From: Clostridium algifaecis
Lineage (GTDB): Bacteria > Bacillota > Clostridia > Clostridiales > Clostridiaceae
Length of the DNA stretch: 64,000 nt
Reading direction: 5' to 3'
Assembly (NCBI RefSeq): GCF_017874415.1
Contig: NZ_JAGGLM010000012.1
Span: 1-64,000 of the forward strand
Part shown: in pieces, positions 48,807-58,015 of the stretch
Numbering within the stretch: position 1 is the stretch's first letter
Layout of the letters: each line of letters opens with the position of its first letter
Position numbers and translations under genes: made by a program
The notes under the pieces: generated by a model
The model's input: the letters and a program-made list of their open reading frames with translations, nothing else
Told to the model about the DNA's origin: nothing
Databases searched by the model: none

Positions 48807-49655
48807 TTACATTTTAAAAGTAAAGTTGTCTATAAGTCTTGTTTTACCAATATAAACTGCAATTGCGACCAGAACAGGTTTATTAATGTTGAAAGCAGGT
48901 TTTAAATTTGAGCTATCCACTATCTCAACATAATCCACTTTAGCCAAACTCTCTGAATTCAATTTTTCAATAATTATATCTTTTACTTTATTTGCATCTC
49001 TTTCACCCTCATTTAAAGACTGTTTAGCTAAATTAAGGCTCTTATTCAAAATCAAAGCCGCTTTTCTTTCTTCATTCGAAAGATAAATATTCCTCGAGCT
49101 CCTGGCAAGTCCATCGCTTTCCCTTACTATAGGACAGCCCACTATTTCAATATCAAAGTTTAAATCTCTGACCATTCTCTTTATAACAGCCAGCTGCTGT
49201 GCATCTTTTTCTCCAAAATATGCTCTGTCAGGAGTTACTATGTTAAAAAATTTTGAAACTACTAAACAAACTCCTCCAAAATGGACAGGCCTTTTTGCAC
49301 CACACAAGCCTTCAGTTAATCCAGCTACATTTACAGTAGTACTTGCATCATCATAGTACATTTCTGAAGGATCTGGATTAAAGATTAAATTTGCCCCTGC
49401 CTTCTCACATACGGTTTCATCTCTTTTAATATCCCTTGGATAAGCCTCTAAATCTTCATTTGGTCCAAATTGAGTTGGATTTACAAATATACTTACAACT
49501 ACCCTGTCATTTTCTTCTGATGCCCTTTTAATAAGACTCTCATGACCTTCATGCAAAAAACCCATTGTAGTCACAAGCCCAACAGTAAGCCCTTCTTTTC
49601 TCCATTTTTTTATTTCATTTCTTACTTCTTTTATTGAATGTACTGTATTCATCAT
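48807..49655 (-). CDS. panC: Pantothenate synthetase
   Basis: PanC joins pantoate and beta-alanine with ATP. The 282 residues have VTTMGFLHEGHESLIKRA (HIGH-like site), IFVNPTQFGPNEDLEAYPRD, GAKRPVHFGGVCLVVSKFFNIV and the KMSKS-like SDGLARSSRN. AAGGAG lies 6 nt before the ATG at 49655. It is 12 bp after panB and 27 bp before panD. Confidence 0.97.
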   Translation of the reverse strand: MMNTVHSIKEVRNEIKKWRKEGLTVGLVTTMGFLHEGHESLIKRASEENDRVVVSIFVNPTQFGPNEDLEAYPRDIKRDETVCEKAGANLIFNPDPSEMYYDDASTTVNVAGLTEGLCGAKRPVHFGGVCLVVSKFFNIVTPDRAYFGEKDAQQLAVIKRMVRDLNFDIEIVGCPIVRESDGLARSSRNIYLSNEERKAALILNKSLNLAKQSLNEGERDANKVKDIIIEKLNSESLAKVDYVEIVDSSNLKPAFNINKPVLVAIAVYIGKTRLIDNFTFKM

Positions 49656-49667
49656 CAATTACTCCTT

Positions 49668-50495
49668 TTAATATAATTTATTTATAACATTTTCATCTAT
49701 TTTAAAGCTGTGCTCTTCATCAGGAAAAGCACTACTTTTTACTTCATCATTATAATCTTCAAATGCTTTTCTCATAACTTCTCCAGCATTTCCATAAACC
49801 TTAACAAATTTAGGCTTGAAATCTGAAAACAATCCCAGCATATCCTGATACACAAGAATCTGCCCGTCACAATATTTCCCTGCACCTATTCCTATAGTTG
49901 GAACAGATACAGTTTCCGTAATAATTTTTGCTAGTTTATACGGAATTCCTTCAAGTACAATAGAAAACACACCTGCCTGTTCTAATTTTTTTGCATCCTC
50001 TATTATTTTTTTAGCCTTAATTTCATCCTTGCCTTGAATTTTAAATCCTCCAAATACGTTCACAGATTGTGGTGTCAGTCCAATATGTCCCATTACAGGA
50101 ATTTGTGATTTTACAATGGCTTTTACCTGTTCATAAACAGTTGCACCACCCTCCAGCTTTACAGCTCCTGCTAAACCTTCTTGAATCATTCTTCCAGCAT
50201 TTTTTACCGCATCATACACAGAAGTTTGGTAGGACATAAATGGCATATCACCAACCACAAGGGCATTTTTTGCACCTCTGGTAACTGCTTTTATATGGTG
50301 AAGCATATCTTCCATCGTCACACTTAAAGTATCTTTGTACCCAAGGCACACCATACCTAAAGAATCGCCAACCAAAATACCATTAATACCTGCTCCATCT
50401 ATAATCTTAGCTGTTGAATAATCATAAGCAGTCAACATGGTAAGCTTTTCGCCATTATGTTTTGCATTCATAAAAGTCGAAATACTATTTTTCAT
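49668..50495 (-). CDS. panB: 3-methyl-2-oxobutanoate hydroxymethyltransferase (ketopantoate hydroxymethyltransferase)
   Basis: PanB transfers a one-carbon unit from methylenetetrahydrofolate to ketoisovalerate, giving ketopantoate. Signature regions are [30 protein letters not shown] (split by the first strand), [23 protein letters not shown] and [10 protein letters not shown]. Three ATGs are possible. The third (50495) is 8 nt after AAAGG and gives 275 residues, so it is chosen; it overlaps the end of the upstream DUF2520 gene by 11 bp, which implies coupling. Confidence 0.96.
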   Translation of the reverse strand: MKNSISTFMNAKHNGEKLTMLTAYDYSTAKIIDGAGINGILVGDSLGMVCLGYKDTLSVTMEDMLHHIKAVTRGAKNALVVGDMPFMSYQTSVYDAVKNAGRMIQEGLAGAVKLEGGATVYEQVKAIVKSQIPVMGHIGLTPQSVNVFGGFKIQGKDEIKAKKIIEDAKKLEQAGVFSIVLEGIPYKLAKIITETVSVPTIGIGAGKYCDGQILVYQDMLGLFSDFKPKFVKVYGNAGEVMRKAFEDYNDEVKSSAFPDEEHSFKIDENVINKLY

Positions 50496-51357
50496 TTTTT
50501 TCATCCTTTCGTTTTTTAAGTTCATTTTTTATGACTTGATAATTTTCTCCTATGTGTTTTTTTTCAGATAAATCAACTAAATTAAGTGACAAACGCTTAT
50601 ACAATTCAATATCTTCAAATGGTATTACATTAAGGTGCTTCCTTATTGTCTCCAAATCACCACGCTCCACAGGGCCTGTAATTGAGTCTATAAAACCGCT
50701 GTTTTTTATATTGTTTATATTATTTTCAATTAAAGGCATGAGCGCATTTTTTGCAGTTTCATAATCAATATCACATTCTTTCAAATAACTGCAGCCTATA
50801 TTTAAAAGAGAAAGTACCAAATTTGAAACTGTTACATTTGCAAGATGATAAATTGGTTTTTTAGCTTTATCTATTGTAATCACTTTGTTACCCATTGAAG
50901 TAAAAATTGATTCTAAAATTGACAAATATTTTATATCTCCTTCAATCGAGAAATAAATTTTGTTTAAAATTTTATAAGTATTGAATTTATCTGAAAAAGC
51001 GCACATTGGATGGATAGAATATCCGAATGCTCCCAAAGTGTTAATATTTGAAAAGATTGACGAGGACAAAGAACCACTTGAATGGCAAATGATTTTATTT
51101 TTTAGATTGTATTTCTTAATTTCATTCCATATTCTTTCTACAATATCATCGGGAGTAGTGATAAAAATTATATTACAATCTTTGATTAAGGTTTTTAATT
51201 CAGTGTAAAAATTACTTTTTGTAAAATCTGCAGCTTCTTTTGCTGATTTTACACTTTTACTATAGTAACCTTTCAATTTCAGCCCATTAATGCTAAAGTA
51301 TTTACCTAAGCTTACGCCTACTCTTCCGGCACCGATAAAACCAATATTAAATTCCAT
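50485..51357 (-). CDS. panG: DUF2520 Rossmann-fold protein, probable ketopantoate reductase PanG
   Basis: The Rossmann start is [19 protein letters not shown], and the C-terminal helical domain ([38 protein letters not shown]) is the DUF2520 domain. The PanG ketopantoate reductase described in Francisella, with homologues in Enterococcus faecalis and Clostridium difficile, is of this class to my knowledge. Here the gene is first in panG-panB-panC-panD and overlaps panB, and the operon has no panE, so a role in reducing ketopantoate to pantoate fits well. The ATG at 51357 directly precedes the Rossmann fold, giving 290 residues; the frame is open 28 codons further. Confidence 0.78.
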   Translation of the reverse strand: MEFNIGFIGAGRVGVSLGKYFSINGLKLKGYYSKSVKSAKEAADFTKSNFYTELKTLIKDCNIIFITTPDDIVERIWNEIKKYNLKNKIICHSSGSLSSSIFSNINTLGAFGYSIHPMCAFSDKFNTYKILNKIYFSIEGDIKYLSILESIFTSMGNKVITIDKAKKPIYHLANVTVSNLVLSLLNIGCSYLKECDIDYETAKNALMPLIENNINNIKNSGFIDSITGPVERGDLETIRKHLNVIPFEDIELYKRLSLNLVDLSEKKHIGENYQVIKNELKKRKDEKNEK

Positions 51358-51436
51358 GGCATCACCGTCTCTTTTAGTAATACAATTAAAAAAATTATAA
51401 TCGAGCTGATGTTTAACTCCCGTACAGCTTGTCCCA

Positions 51437-51502
51437 TTCAAAATGATATGAGCAAAATATTAACTTATAAAAACACTTAAGGTGCAGCTCAAAATGATAC
51501 TA
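51437..51502. repeat. Direct repeats CAAAATGATA upstream of the pan operon
   Basis: TTCAAAATGATATGAGC (from about 51437) and GCTCAAAATGATACTACC (from about 51486) share TCAAAATGATA, each preceded by a CAGCT(T) block. This may be a regulatory repeat or a relic of a transposon end. Confidence 0.35.
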
Positions 51503-51561
51503 CCCAAATTTTATTTTACCATATAATAGGATTTTATTCAAAAAGGATTTTTCCTATTTTT

Positions 51562-51601
51562 ATATTAATCATAAATTTAATTATCAATTTATGATTAATA
51601 T
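51562..51601. promoter_or_regulatory. 15-bp perfect inverted repeat upstream of putP
   Basis: ATATTAATCATAAAT (51562-51576) is repeated exactly inverted (51587-51601) around a 10-bp centre, about 60 bp before the putP ATG. It is likely an operator or a leader hairpin. Confidence 0.6.
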
Positions 51602-51663
51602 GATAATATATTTATATGGTTTTTTTTAATTAACATAATTTTAACAACAAAAGGAGAATTTAT

Positions 51664-53133
51664 ATGAAATTTGCATCACTTAGTGCCATTATCTTATACT
51701 TAATTATTTTGCTATTAATTGGGTACTATTCTTACAGAAGGACTCATGATATGTCTGATTATATGCTTGGCAGCAGAAGCCTCAGTCCTATGGTAACAGC
51801 TTTATCTGCTGGTGCAAGCGATATGAGTGGATGGATGCTTATGGGACTTCCAGGCGCAGTATATACCACAGGTATTTCAAGTATGTGGCTTGGAATAGGT
51901 TTAACTATAGGCGCTTATTTTAACTATCTCTTGCTAGCTCCACGATTTAGAATTTATACTGAAGTTGCCAACGATTCCCAGACTATACCTGATTATCTCG
52001 AAAACAGGTTTAAAGATAATTCAAATATGCTAAGACTTGTATCTGGAATTGTAATTCTTGTTTTCTTTACTTTATACGTTTCATCTGGAATTGTAGCAGG
52101 TGGAAAATTATTCAAAAACTTATTTGGATTTACATATACATCAGGTGTAGTAGTTACACTTTCCATAGTTGTAATATATACATATTTCGGCGGATTTTTA
52201 GCTGTAAGCCTTACAGACTTCTTCCAGGGAAGCTTGATGTTTGTTGTACTTCTTATGGTTCCAATCGTAACTTATTTAAATTTGGGAGTAACTCCAGGTA
52301 CTTTTGTGCACAAGGTAACTTCAATTAATCCAGCATTATTTGATATGCTGCGTGGAACAAGCTTTGCAACAATTATCGGCTTTATGGCCTGGGGCCTTGG
52401 TTACTTTGGACAGCCTCACATTATTGTACGTTTTATGGCTATTAAATCTGCAAAGGAATTAAAATCTGCAAGAAGAATAGGTATAAGCTGGATGGCTATC
52501 GGACTTTTAGGTGCCATTACAAGTGGTCTTATAGGTCTTGTATATTTTACATCTCATAATATGCCGCTTAAAGATCCTGAAATGGTATTTCTAAAACTTG
52601 GAGATATATTGTTCCATCCATTTATTACAGGAATTATACTTTCGGCAGTACTAGCTGCTATTATGAGTACTATATCTTCTCAACTTCTAGTATGTTCAAG
52701 TTCAATTACAAAAGATTTTTATCTTACTTTTTTCAATAAAGAGGCCTCAGAACATACTCAAATGTTTATAGGAAGATTATCCGTTGTTCTGGTTTCTGCT
52801 GTTGCAGTTATATTTGCATATGTTCCAAATAAAACTATTTTAAATATAGTTGGGCAGGCTTGGGCAGGTTTTGGTTCAGCTTTTGGTCCGGTACTTCTAA
52901 TAAGCCTTTACTGGAAAAAAATGACTAAATGGGGTGCACTATCCGGTATGATTGTAGGTGGATTAACAGTTATCATATGGATTGTTTCTGGATTATCAGC
53001 TTACTTGTATGAAATGATTCCTGGTTTTTCACTTGCTCTCATATCTATAATAGTTGTTAGTCTTTTAACAAAAAAGCCTGATAAATCTATAGATAATGAT
53101 TTTAAATTAATGGAAAATGAATTAACAAAATAA
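51664..53133 (+). CDS. putP: Sodium/proline symporter
   Basis: A solute:sodium symporter of 489 residues with about 13 membrane helices. PutP hallmarks are the helix 1-2 segment YRRTHDMSDYMLGSRSLSPMVTALSAGASDMSGWMLMGLPG (split across a loop), SLTDFFQGSLMFV, and GYFGQPHIIVRFMA. Proline is the likely substrate. It may serve amino-acid fermentation or osmoprotection. It stands alone, with a leader that carries a 15-bp inverted repeat and a terminator downstream. Confidence 0.93.
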   Translation: MKFASLSAIILYLIILLLIGYYSYRRTHDMSDYMLGSRSLSPMVTALSAGASDMSGWMLMGLPGAVYTTGISSMWLGIGLTIGAYFNYLLLAPRFRIYTEVANDSQTIPDYLENRFKDNSNMLRLVSGIVILVFFTLYVSSGIVAGGKLFKNLFGFTYTSGVVVTLSIVVIYTYFGGFLAVSLTDFFQGSLMFVVLLMVPIVTYLNLGVTPGTFVHKVTSINPALFDMLRGTSFATIIGFMAWGLGYFGQPHIIVRFMAIKSAKELKSARRIGISWMAIGLLGAITSGLIGLVYFTSHNMPLKDPEMVFLKLGDILFHPFITGIILSAVLAAIMSTISSQLLVCSSSITKDFYLTFFNKEASEHTQMFIGRLSVVLVSAVAVIFAYVPNKTILNIVGQAWAGFGSAFGPVLLISLYWKKMTKWGALSGMIVGGLTVIIWIVSGLSAYLYEMIPGFSLALISIIVVSLLTKKPDKSIDNDFKLMENELTK

Positions 53134-53140
53134 AAATGTA

Positions 53141-53182
53141 AAAATAAGAAGCCTCATTCAATTGATGACTTCTTATTTTTAT
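53141..53182 (+). terminator. Rho-independent terminator of putP
   Basis: AAAATAAGAAG (53141-53151) pairs with CTTCTTATTTT (53169-53179) and the T-run continues. It lies directly after the putP stop codon. Confidence 0.88.
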
Positions 53183-53252
53183 AATTAATCTGCTTTATAT
53201 TTTAATTTACTATATGATATACTAAATTTGATAAAGCAAAGGACGTGTAAAA

Positions 53253-55163
53253 ATGAATTTATTAACTGCAGAAAATATAAGTAAAAGTTATAGTGAAAAA
53301 ATTTTATTTCAAGATATATGTTTAGGTATAAATGAAGGCGATAAAATAGGTGTAATTGGCATAAATGGTACTGGAAAATCTACTCTTTTAAAAGTAATTG
53401 CAGGACTTGAAACGTCCGACAGTGGTAAAATTATAACATCAAACAAAGCATCTATAGACTATCTTCCTCAAAATTCTGATTTTAGTGACAGCAGTTTAAC
53501 AGTACTTGAACAAATTTTTAAAGGCAGTTCACCTGTGATGAATCTTTTAAGAGACTATGAAAAAGCTCTTAAGCTTATTGAAAAAAATCCTGATGACAGC
53601 AACCTTCAAAGTCAAATCTTTAATTTAAATTCCATGATGGATGCAAAAAATGCCTGGGAGATTGAAAGTCATGCCAAAACTATACTTACAAAGCTTGGAA
53701 TAAATAATTTTGATACAAAGATATCCGTGCTTTCAGGCGGTCAGAAAAAAAGAGTAGCTTTAGCCTCAGCACTTATAACTCCCTCAAATATTTTAATACT
53801 TGATGAACCTACAAACCATCTCGATGATGAAACCATAGAATGGTTGGAGGACTTTTTAGGTGAATATAACGGTGCTCTTCTAATGGTAACACACGATAGA
53901 TTTTTCCTGGATAAGATTACTAATAGAATGTTAGAACTTGATAGAGGTAAACTTTACAAGTATACAGGAAATTACAGTGATTTTCTTGAAAAGAAGGCAG
54001 AAAGACTTGAAAAAGAAGATGCCAATGAAAGGAAAAGAGAAAATCTTATAAGGAAAGAACTTTCATGGATAAGAAGAGGTGCCAAAGCAAGAAGTACAAA
54101 ACAAAAAGCTAGAATAGAAAGGTTTGAACAATTAACCGGCGAAAAATCATCTTTAAATAATTCAAAGCTTGATATCAGTATTCAAAGCACACGAATCGGC
54201 AAAAAGGTCATAAATCTTGATCATATAAATAAAAGCTTCGGACAAAAAGTTTTAATCAAAAATTTCACTTATAATATATTAAATGACGACAGAATAGGAA
54301 TTATAGGTGCCAACGGAAGTGGAAAGTCTACACTGATGAATATTCTAACAGGAAAATTACTGCCTGACAGTGGCAGCGTAAGCACAGGTGAAACTGTAAA
54401 AATAGGATATTATTCTCAGGGAATTCCTGATATGGATATGAACGAGATAGTAATTGAGTATATACAGGATACATCAGAATCCGTAACAAATAATCAGGGT
54501 AAAAGAGTAAGTGCCTCTTCCATACTTGAAAAATTTTTATTTGAACCATCTGTGCAGTGGACTCCTCTTGGAAAACTTTCCGGTGGGGAGAGAAGACGTA
54601 TTTATCTTTTAAAAATACTGATGAAGTATCCTAATGTACTTTTACTTGATGAACCTACAAATGACCTTGATATAGAAACACTTACAATTTTAGAAGATTA
54701 CATAAATAATTTTCAAGGTGCTGTTATCACAGTATCACATGACAGATATTTTCTTGACAAAACAGTTGATAAAATATTTGCATTTGAAGGTAACGGCAAA
54801 ATAACTCAATATACGGGTAACTATTTTTACTTCAACAAACTTCAAAAAGAGAAAGCGAAAGAAAAGCCTTTAATTAAAAAAAATACAGAAAAAAATAATT
54901 ATAAATCCAATAAAGAAAAGCCTTTAAAATTTACCTATAAAGAAAAGCTTGAATTTGATAAAATAGACGAAGTTATTGAAAATCTAGAAAAAGCTTTATC
55001 AGAAAATGAAACTAAAATGGAGGAGGCTTCCTCGGATTACACTCTTATTGAAAAACTCTTAAAAGAAAAAGCTTCTCTTGAAAAGGAGCTTGAAGAAAAA
55101 ATGGATCGCTGGACCTACTTGAATGAACTAAACGAAAAAATACAAGAAAATAAAAAATCATGA
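53253..55163 (+). CDS. ABC-F family ATP-binding protein (Uup-like)
   Basis: Two ABC ATPase domains in one chain and no membrane segment, as in ribosome-associated ABC-F factors. Domain 1 has Walker A at 36-44 (GINGTGKST), signature LSGGQKKR and Walker B ILILDEPTNHLDD. Domain 2 has GANGSGKST, LSGGERRR and LLLDEPTNDLD. A charged linker (about 240-300, KKAERLEKEDANERKRE) joins them. A C-terminal coiled coil (about 560-636) is typical of Uup-like members. The role is probably in translation or ribosome rescue; antibiotic protection is not implied by the sequence. Confidence 0.92.
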   Translation: MNLLTAENISKSYSEKILFQDICLGINEGDKIGVIGINGTGKSTLLKVIAGLETSDSGKIITSNKASIDYLPQNSDFSDSSLTVLEQIFKGSSPVMNLLRDYEKALKLIEKNPDDSNLQSQIFNLNSMMDAKNAWEIESHAKTILTKLGINNFDTKISVLSGGQKKRVALASALITPSNILILDEPTNHLDDETIEWLEDFLGEYNGALLMVTHDRFFLDKITNRMLELDRGKLYKYTGNYSDFLEKKAERLEKEDANERKRENLIRKELSWIRRGAKARSTKQKARIERFEQLTGEKSSLNNSKLDISIQSTRIGKKVINLDHINKSFGQKVLIKNFTYNILNDDRIGIIGANGSGKSTLMNILTGKLLPDSGSVSTGETVKIGYYSQGIPDMDMNEIVIEYIQDTSESVTNNQGKRVSASSILEKFLFEPSVQWTPLGKLSGGERRRIYLLKILMKYPNVLLLDEPTNDLDIETLTILEDYINNFQGAVITVSHDRYFLDKTVDKIFAFEGNGKITQYTGNYFYFNKLQKEKAKEKPLIKKNTEKNNYKSNKEKPLKFTYKEKLEFDKIDEVIENLEKALSENETKMEEASSDYTLIEKLLKEKASLEKELEEKMDRWTYLNELNEKIQENKKS

Positions 55164-55165
55164 TT

Positions 55166-55195
55166 AAAGGGGAACGTATTCCCCTTTTCTATTAT
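55166..55195. terminator. Hairpin terminator after the ABC-F gene
   Basis: AAAGGGGAA (55166-55174) pairs with TTCCCCTTT (55179-55187) with a 4-nt loop. It separates convergent genes. Confidence 0.8.
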
Positions 55196-55198
55196 TAA

Positions 55199-55744
55199 TT
55201 AATCTATTTTATTTACCAAATAAGCTACATTTTCAGAAAATCTCTTTACTGTTCTCATTCCTTCTTCATCATTTAAAGCTTCTCCAGGCTTCTGACCGAA
55301 AACTACATTCCAATATGTTGAACCCGGTACAATCATATCATTATAAAGGTAAAACATAAGCATTTCCTGTATGGATGATGTTTGACCTGCTCGTCTTGCG
55401 ACAGCAATAGGTCCGCCTACTTTTCTGGATAAAAAATTTCCGTCTTTCATAGATGCCATGGCTATTCTCTGAAGTGCCACCATAAGTTCTGCTCTTGCAG
55501 TTCCCCAGTAAACAGGTGCTCCTACAATAAATCCCTTGGCCTCTTTTATTTTTTGAATTATTTGGTCAAAGCCATCATTATATCCTCCCTGAAAATCCAT
55601 AGAATCCTTCAATTTCATTCCAGCTAATGATACAACTTCAGCTTGAACTCCATTTTGTTCTATAACTTTTGCACATTCTTTAAGAATTTGTACAGTGTTG
55701 CCTTCCTCATTTGGACTCCCACTTAATAATATTACCTTTTTCAT
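55199..55744 (-). CDS. Flavodoxin-fold NAD(P)H-dependent FMN reductase / iron-sulfur-flavoprotein-like
   Basis: A 181-residue flavodoxin-like oxidoreductase. The FMN phosphate loop is LSGSPNEEGNTVQIL, and the isoalloxazine-contact motif is VGAPVYWGTARAELMVALQR. It lacks the compact CX2CX2CX4-7C motif of true iron-sulfur flavoproteins, so it is better called an NADPH-dependent FMN reductase type. It is divergent from ferritin, which hints at a redox or iron theme. ATG follows GGAGATATTATAT. Confidence 0.87.
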   Translation of the reverse strand: MKKVILLSGSPNEEGNTVQILKECAKVIEQNGVQAEVVSLAGMKLKDSMDFQGGYNDGFDQIIQKIKEAKGFIVGAPVYWGTARAELMVALQRIAMASMKDGNFLSRKVGGPIAVARRAGQTSSIQEMLMFYLYNDMIVPGSTYWNVVFGQKPGEALNDEEGMRTVKRFSENVAYLVNKID

Positions 55745-56002
55745 ATATAATATCTCCTTCCAATATTAAAATAACAGCCTTTAATCATATTTTAGAGTAA
55801 ATTATTGAAATAAACAATATAAATATTAAAATTTTACTCAAATATAATTATGTTATAGATATTGAAAATTTATATATAATGTGTTATTATTACTAAAAAT
55901 AATCAAATAATAAATATTACATCTTAGTATTTATTATTAGTAATAATTTAATTAGTATATAATTTGCTAATTAATTTAAATGTGAAAGGGATGAATTTAC
56001 TT
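55745..56002. promoter_or_regulatory. Divergent AT-rich promoter region with an 11-bp inverted repeat
   Basis: The region between the FMN reductase and ferritin genes. AATAATAAATA (55906-55916) is repeated inverted at 55928-55938. It lies about 65 bp before the ferritin start and could be an iron or peroxide regulator site. It does not match a PerR or Fur box well. Confidence 0.4.
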
Positions 56003-56521
56003 ATGCTAAGTGATACACTTGTAAGGGCTATAAACGATCAGATAAACTTTGAGATGTACTCCGCAAATATATACTTTGCTATGCAAGCATACTGTGATTC
56101 AATCGATTTAGATGGATTCGCTAATTTTTTCAAAGTACAGATCGAAGAAGAGAATTATCATGTAACAAGATTTTATGATTTTTTAAAAAGAACAAATTCA
56201 AGGATAATTATTGGAACTGTTGAATCACCTGATAATAATTATGATTCAGTAAATGATGCTTTTAAGAAAGCACTAGATCATGAGAAAAAGGTCACTAAAA
56301 GAATTTACAATCTTATGAATTTAGCAACAGAGGAAAAAGAACATGCTACAATAAGTTTGCTTAAATGGTTTATAGATGAACAAATTGAAGAAGAGGATAC
56401 TTTTAGTAAATTAATTAAAAAATTAGATAGAATAGGTGATAACTCAGCTGCCCTCTATATGCTGGACACAGAGCTTCAATCAAGAACATTTGTGCCACCT
56501 GTAAATACAACTGTTAACTAA
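56003..56521 (+). CDS. Ferritin (non-haem iron storage)
   Basis: A bacterial FtnA-type ferritin of 172 residues. The four-helix bundle carries the ferroxidase ligands: Glu in NQINFEMYSANIY-type helix A (INFEMYSANIY), Glu and His in EEENYHVTRFYDFL, Glu in ALDHEKKVTKRI and Glu in WFIDEQIEEEDTF. It oxidises and stores iron. The ATG at 56003 gives the normal N terminus (MLSDTLVRAIN) and has GGGATGA about 8 nt upstream. The open frame extends 13 codons further but without a family match. Confidence 0.92.
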   Translation: MLSDTLVRAINDQINFEMYSANIYFAMQAYCDSIDLDGFANFFKVQIEEENYHVTRFYDFLKRTNSRIIIGTVESPDNNYDSVNDAFKKALDHEKKVTKRIYNLMNLATEEKEHATISLLKWFIDEQIEEEDTFSKLIKKLDRIGDNSAALYMLDTELQSRTFVPPVNTTVN

Positions 56522-56558
56522 AAATCTACATAATTTTAGTATTCTTTCAAACTTTATT

Positions 56559-56610
56559 AGGGGCTGTCGCACTAAAAGTAATTACTACATTACTTAGTGC
56601 GACGGCCCCT
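56559..56610. repeat. Long near-perfect hairpin between ferritin and L,D-transpeptidase
   Basis: AGGGGCTGTCGCACTAA (56559-56575) pairs with TTAGTGCGACGGCCCCT (56594-56610), one G-U pair. Pairing continues inward (AGTAAT with ATTACT) to a 6-nt loop. Neither side has a clear T-run. The arms match the terminator at 41505-41543. It may terminate both convergent genes or be a small mobile hairpin. Confidence 0.75.
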
Positions 56611-56623
56611 ATTTCACTCATTA

Positions 56624-58015
56624 CTAATAATAACAAACAACTGGAGTGCCTTTATCAATACTATAGAATATTGTCTTTGCCAAATAATATGGTGAGTTCA
56701 CACAACCATGCGAACCGTCTGTCATATATATACTCCCACCAAATTGATTTCTCCAACGTGCATCATGAATTCCAATACCGCCATTAAATGGCATCCAAAA
56801 ATCAACCGGGGAACTATAACCCTCACCTTTTAAGGTAGCATTTCTTTCCTTATATTTTACCCAGTAAATACCTTCTGGCGTTGGATGTCCACTACTTACA
56901 TTACCTGTAACAACGTCTCCTTGTACTACTAACGAACCTTTTTTGTAAAACCATAAATGTTGTCTTGACATATCTACTTCTACATAAGTATTTCCAATAT
57001 CATTACTACTATGAGATACAGCAGTTTGAATGTATGTTGGTTCTTTTTTTATAGTTTTTCCTTCTTTAATGGCAGCAATTAAATCTTGAGTCTCTTTAGC
57101 ATTATTAATATACCATCCATAATCACCACCGCCAACATTTATTGTTTTTCCTGAAGATGTGCTAAAACTTCTTGTCTTACCAATTGTATTATAAGTATTA
57201 GAAAGTTCATTCATGTATTTTTTAATTTTATCTTTCTCAAATACAATCTGAAAATTATCATCAACTGCAAGCCACTTGTTTATTGTAGAGCCATCTACAG
57301 TTTCCTTTTTATCTCCAAAAGTATAAGTAATTTTTGAAGATACATATTTATTAAGCGTATTTCTAATTTCAGTAGTTTCTTTTGATTTTACAGTATACTT
57401 TGGATTAACATAGCAATTCATTGCTTCCAAATCTATTGTAGTTTCACCCTTAAGTATTGCTTTTACTATATTATTATACAATACATTTTCATTAACCTTA
57501 TTTCCATTTACTTCATTTATAATCGTATAACCTTTATTTGAATATTTGAAGCTTGGGTTCTTAGGTTCAATTACATTTTTACTATCGAAACAAGAAAGCT
57601 TATCCACTTTTTCTTTCAACAATTTGCTGTCATATGAAATTCCGACTGTCATTTTAGAATTCTTTGTGTTTAAAAATCCCAAAATCCAATTATAAGAACC
57701 CTGTTTATCCTTAAGTTTCTTAACTTCACCATTCAAATTATACTTTAATTTAATATCATTTTCTGTAATTTGTTCTGTCTTTCCATCCCTTTCTTTTAAG
57801 CTCAACTTATATGATTTTATATGAGATGCCATTTGTTTATTTACTTCTTCCACAGTTTTTCCAGAAACGCTTACACAATCAATTTTAGAGCCAAAATAAA
57901 AATGATTCGTAAAATACGCCGATATTCCAAAATATATAACAAGTAAAATACAAATAGAACTCATAGCACGTATGTTAATTTTATTACGCTTATTCTTTTT
58001 CTCTTTCTTTATCAT
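56624..58015 (-). CDS. L,D-transpeptidase (YkuD) with VanW/PG_binding_4-type N-terminal region
   Basis: A membrane-anchored peptidoglycan cross-linking enzyme of 463 residues. A basic start (KKEKKNKRNKIN) and one helix at about 17-36 (MSSICILLVIYFGISAYF) place the rest outside. Residues about 45-310 are two repeats of a PG_binding_4-like domain. The C-terminal YkuD domain has H417 and the active-site motif SHGCVN with catalytic C438. It probably forms 3-3 cross-links or attaches wall proteins. It stands alone, convergent with ferritin. Confidence 0.92.
   Translation of the reverse strand: MIKKEKKNKRNKINIRAMSSICILLVIYFGISAYFTNHFYFGSKIDCVSVSGKTVEEVNKQMASHIKSYKLSLKERDGKTEQITENDIKLKYNLNGEVKKLKDKQGSYNWILGFLNTKNSKMTVGISYDSKLLKEKVDKLSCFDSKNVIEPKNPSFKYSNKGYTIINEVNGNKVNENVLYNNIVKAILKGETTIDLEAMNCYVNPKYTVKSKETTEIRNTLNKYVSSKITYTFGDKKETVDGSTINKWLAVDDNFQIVFEKDKIKKYMNELSNTYNTIGKTRSFSTSSGKTINVGGGDYGWYINNAKETQDLIAAIKEGKTIKKEPTYIQTAVSHSSNDIGNTYVEVDMSRQHLWFYKKGSLVVQGDVVTGNVSSGHPTPEGIYWVKYKERNATLKGEGYSSPVDFWMPFNGGIGIHDARWRNQFGGSIYMTDGSHGCVNSPYYLAKTIFYSIDKGTPVVCYY

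Noticed and set aside
55745-56002. Fur or PerR box in front of ferritin
   Set aside because: The AT-rich inverted repeat does not match either consensus well enough to name the regulator.
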